The notes under the pieces were generated by a model that was not told where the DNA came from, searched no databases, and saw only the letters and a program-made list of their open reading frames with translations. Of a DNA stretch of 25,654 bases, positions 23,907 to 25,654 are shown one piece after another (positions within the stretch are counted from its first letter, which is position 1; every line of letters starts with the position of its first letter). Position numbers and translations under genes: made by a program. Source of the stretch: DATAGF01 sp963813355 (GTDB lineage: Bacteria > Actinomycetota > Thermoleophilia > Miltoncostaeales > Miltoncostaeaceae); assembly GCA_963813355.1 (NCBI GenBank), contig CAWEYS010000002.1, forward strand, positions 1 to 25,654, given 5' to 3'.

Positions 23907-24761
23907 CGCACGGAGAGAGCCACCGCGCCCGGCGCCGCCGCGGCCGGCACCCTCAGCAGCACGCGCCGCGCGCGCAGCTCCTCGTCGCGGCCCAGCTCGG
24001 GGGCGTCGACCTCCCAGACCTGGGTTTCGCCGCCGACGCGCACGGCGGCGGCGAGCCGCCGGCCGTCGCCGATCGGCGCGAGCGCGAGGACGGGGCTCGA
24101 GGCGTAGGCGGCGCCGGCCGGCTTGCCGACGGGGCCGCCGGTGTCGATGACGCTCCAGATGCGGTCGGGCTCGGCCGCGCGCGGCTCGTCGCCGGCCACC
24201 AGCAGCTCGCCCGGCGCACCCCAGGAGAGGGCGGTCAGCCGCGACCCCGGCGCGCCGAGGGGGACCACCGGCCCGCCGCCGCCCCCGCCGCGGAAGCACG
24301 GCGACGCCGGGCCCGGCGGTGGCGAGCCCCAGGCGGTCGCCCTGCGGCGCGTAGGCCACGGCGGCGACGCCCGCGGGCGGCGCGGCGGCGGCGCGGCTCG
24401 CCAGCGACGGGTAGTCGGCCACCCGCGCGGCGCCCGCGCGCCCGACGTAGGCCAGGGCCTGGGTGTCGGCGCGCCACGAGGGCCGCACGGGGGCGACGTC
24501 GGCGTCGACCAGCCGGTCGCCGTCGCCGTCGCCCTCGATGACGTGCAGCTCGTTCGCGCCGCCGCGCCGCACGACGTAGGCGATCACGATCGGGTTGGGC
24601 GCCCAGGCGGCGGCGACCACCGGGCCGGGCGTCGGGTGCGACCAGGCGCGCCGCCCGTCGGGAGCGATCGCGACGAGCGACCGGCCGATGCCGACGGCCG
24701 CGTAGAGCGCGTTCGGCGAGAGCTCGGCCGTGCTCACGGCGAGGCCCTGGACGCCGAGACC
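23903..24761 (-). CDS. Propeller-like C-terminal domain of the anti-sigma-like membrane protein
   Basis: The protein text runs in frame from the neighbouring upstream piece: QGLAVSTAELSPNALYAAVG, SLVAIAPDGRRAWSHP, VAAAWAPNPIVIAYVVRRGG, VRPSWRADTQALAYVGRAG, all WD/TolB-like repeats that end in a break inside a G-run near 24293. After the break, VPLGAPGSRLTALSWGAPGE and PVLALAPIGDGRRLAAAVRV continue to TAG at 23903-23905. A GTG at 24737 could reinitiate translation after the in-frame TAG at 24762, but the coherent sequence on both sides of that TAG suggests one original protein. The domain should lie outside the membrane as a sensor that controls the sigma factor (inference). Confidence 0.65.
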
Positions 24762-25106
24762 CTAGCGCGTGCCGAGCCAGAGCCTGCCGCCGGCGACGAG
24801 CGCCATGCCCTGGGTGCCGTCGGGCAGCTGGACGACGCCCATCGCCGGCGTCCCGCCGCCGCGGGCCGGTCGGGCGCCGGCGGCGCGCCGAGGCTCACGT
24901 CCAGGCGGTCCGTCGCCGCGAGCGCGGCGCCGGCGACGACGACCGCCGCGACGGCCGCGGCCGCGGCCAGGAGCCAGCGCCGGCGCCGGCGGCCCGGCGG
25001 CCCGGGAGGGCGTCGAGGGCGGCGCGCTCGGCGCGTCGGCGGCGCTCCTCGGGGGGCTCGGGAGGCCCTCGAGGGCGCGGCGCAGGCGGTCGTCGAGGCC
25101 GGTCAC
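24762..25106 (-). CDS. Anti-sigma-factor-like N-terminal and transmembrane part
   Basis: GTG at 25106 overlaps the sigma factor stop by GTGA, a classical translational coupling. The start VTGLDDRLRRALEGLP followed (after frame changes near 25050, 24985 and 24890) by EERRRRAERAALDAL, a transmembrane helix (RWLLAAAAAVAAVVVAGAAL, about 24925-24985) and MGVVQLPDGTQGMALVAGGR is the layout of short-cytoplasmic-domain membrane regulators encoded next to ECF sigma genes. It has no visible zinc-binding HxxxCxxC motif. The frame reaches TAG at 24762-24764 (LWLGTR*), then the same frame continues into a propeller domain. Confidence 0.6.
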   Translation of the reverse strand: MTGLDDRLRRALEGLPSPPRSAADAPSAPPSTPSRAAGPPAPALAPGRGRGRRGGRRRRRRARGDGPPGREPRRAAGARPARGGGTPAMGVVQLPDGTQGMALVAGGRLWLGTR

Positions 25107-25630
25107 GGGCCCTCCCCCAGCCGCTCGCGCAGGTCGGCCAGCGCCCGGCCCAGCCGCGAGTTCACGGTGCCGACGGGGATTTCGAGGATCTCGGCGATCT
25201 CCGGTGGGGTGTAGTCGAGCAGGTGGCGCAGCACGACGACGGCGCGGCGCTCGGGCGGGAGGGCGGCGAGGGCCTCCAGGGCCTCGGGGTCCTCGGCGTC
25301 GTCGGCCCAGGCCGTGCGCGGCCTCGGGCGGCTCTCCGACGAGCACCAGGCGCCGCTCCTGACGCAGCACGTCGAGCGCCCGGTTGACCACGATGCGGTG
25401 CAGCCAGGGCGCGAAGGGCGCGTGGCGTCGAAGGTCTGGAGGCGCGAGAAGGCGCGCTCGAAGGCGTCCTGGGCGACGTCGTCGGCCATCTCGCGCCGGC
25501 CGGTGACCGCGAGGGCCGCCCTCCAGGCGCGCGGCCAGTGGGTCGCGAACAGGCGCGCCGCAGCGTCGCGGGAGCCGCGCTGGGCGCGCCGCACCAGTCC
25601 CGCTTCGCCGGCATCGGCCGTCGAGGCCAC
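25103..25630 (-). CDS. ECF-type RNA polymerase sigma factor
   Basis: GTG at 25630 (ASTADAGEAGLVRRAQRGSR). Region 2 is visible as DAAARLFATHWPRAWRAALA ... DDVAQDAFERAFSRLQTFD, region 4 as LPPERRAVVVLRHLLDYTPP followed by EIAEILEIPVGTVNSRLGRA, which contains the -35-binding helix-turn-helix. Between them two compensating frame breaks, near 25425 and 25315, hide the conserved PFAPWLHRIVVNRALDVLRQ stretch in another frame; the protein would otherwise be garbled for about 35 residues. The gene ends at TGA 25103-25105, overlapping the start of the anti-sigma-like gene by 4 bp. Upstream sequence is cut by the window at 25654, so its promoter is not visible. No clear ribosome binding site precedes the GTG. 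Confidence 0.87.
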   Translation of the reverse strand: MASTADAGEAGLVRRAQRGSRDAAARLFATHWPRAWRAALAVTGRREMADDVAQDAFERAFSRLQTFDATRPSRPGCTASWSTGRSTCCVRSGAWCSSESRPRPRTAWADDAEDPEALEALAALPPERRAVVVLRHLLDYTPPEIAEILEIPVGTVNSRLGRALADLRERLGEGP

Positions 25631-25654
25631 ACCACGTTCTACGCCATGGGGACC

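Overview
The window comes from a very GC-rich bacterium, most likely an actinomycete. BTAD/SARP-type regulators, a LAL-type LuxR regulator, an STK/STAND/WD40 protein and an ECF sigma factor coupled to a membrane-bound propeller partner suggest a soil member of Thermoleophilia/Solirubrobacterales. That placement is inference; there is no rRNA or marker gene here. Nearly every long gene is broken by one or more 1-nt frame breaks after which the same protein continues in another frame. Broken genes are therefore annotated as one gene, or as an N-terminal and a C-terminal entry, with break points stated. Only the LuxR gene, the cytochrome c gene and one small ORF read cleanly from start to stop.

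Left region (1-3412, minus strand): a secreted galactose-oxidase/glyoxal-oxidase-like copper radical enzyme with all five expected active-site residues, followed by a modular tail of Big_9-type Ig repeats and a LamG domain that runs off the window. Next comes a scar region: the 3' half of a tRNA-Glu(TTC) gene (3502-3542), a rifampicin phosphotransferase gene (rph, minus strand, one frameshift, visibly less GC-rich), and the beheaded 3' end of a HAD acid phosphatase gene. Rph thus sits between two gene remnants, as expected for an acquired cassette or a rearrangement junction.

Central region (6500-19889): a signalling locus. It holds an EmbR-like BTAD-FHA regulator (minus), a secreted allene-oxide-cyclase/dirigent-like barrel protein (plus, divergent), and a giant Ser/Thr kinase-TIR-nSTAND-TM-WD40 protein (plus). 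A secreted subtilisin-like protease (minus) shares a CTAG stop overlap with the kinase gene, and a second BTAD protein (plus) is fused to a class III nucleotidyl cyclase, an AAA/STAND ATPase and a decayed TPR tail. The two BTAD genes are paralogues, and a near-identical 19-bp motif lies upstream of both. By analogy with PknH/EmbR and AfsK/AfsR, the kinase may phosphorylate the FHA regulator, which would control neighbouring genes; this is inference.

Right region (20042-25630): a small 57-aa protein and an intact 861-aa LAL/LuxR regulator (minus), then a two-gene plus-strand unit encoding a secreted, C-terminally anchored small domain protein and a membrane-anchored monohaem cytochrome c. An ECF sigma factor gene (minus) overlaps by 4 bp a gene for a membrane anti-sigma-like protein with an extracytoplasmic propeller-like domain. 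The latter converges on the cytochrome gene with a second CTAG stop overlap.
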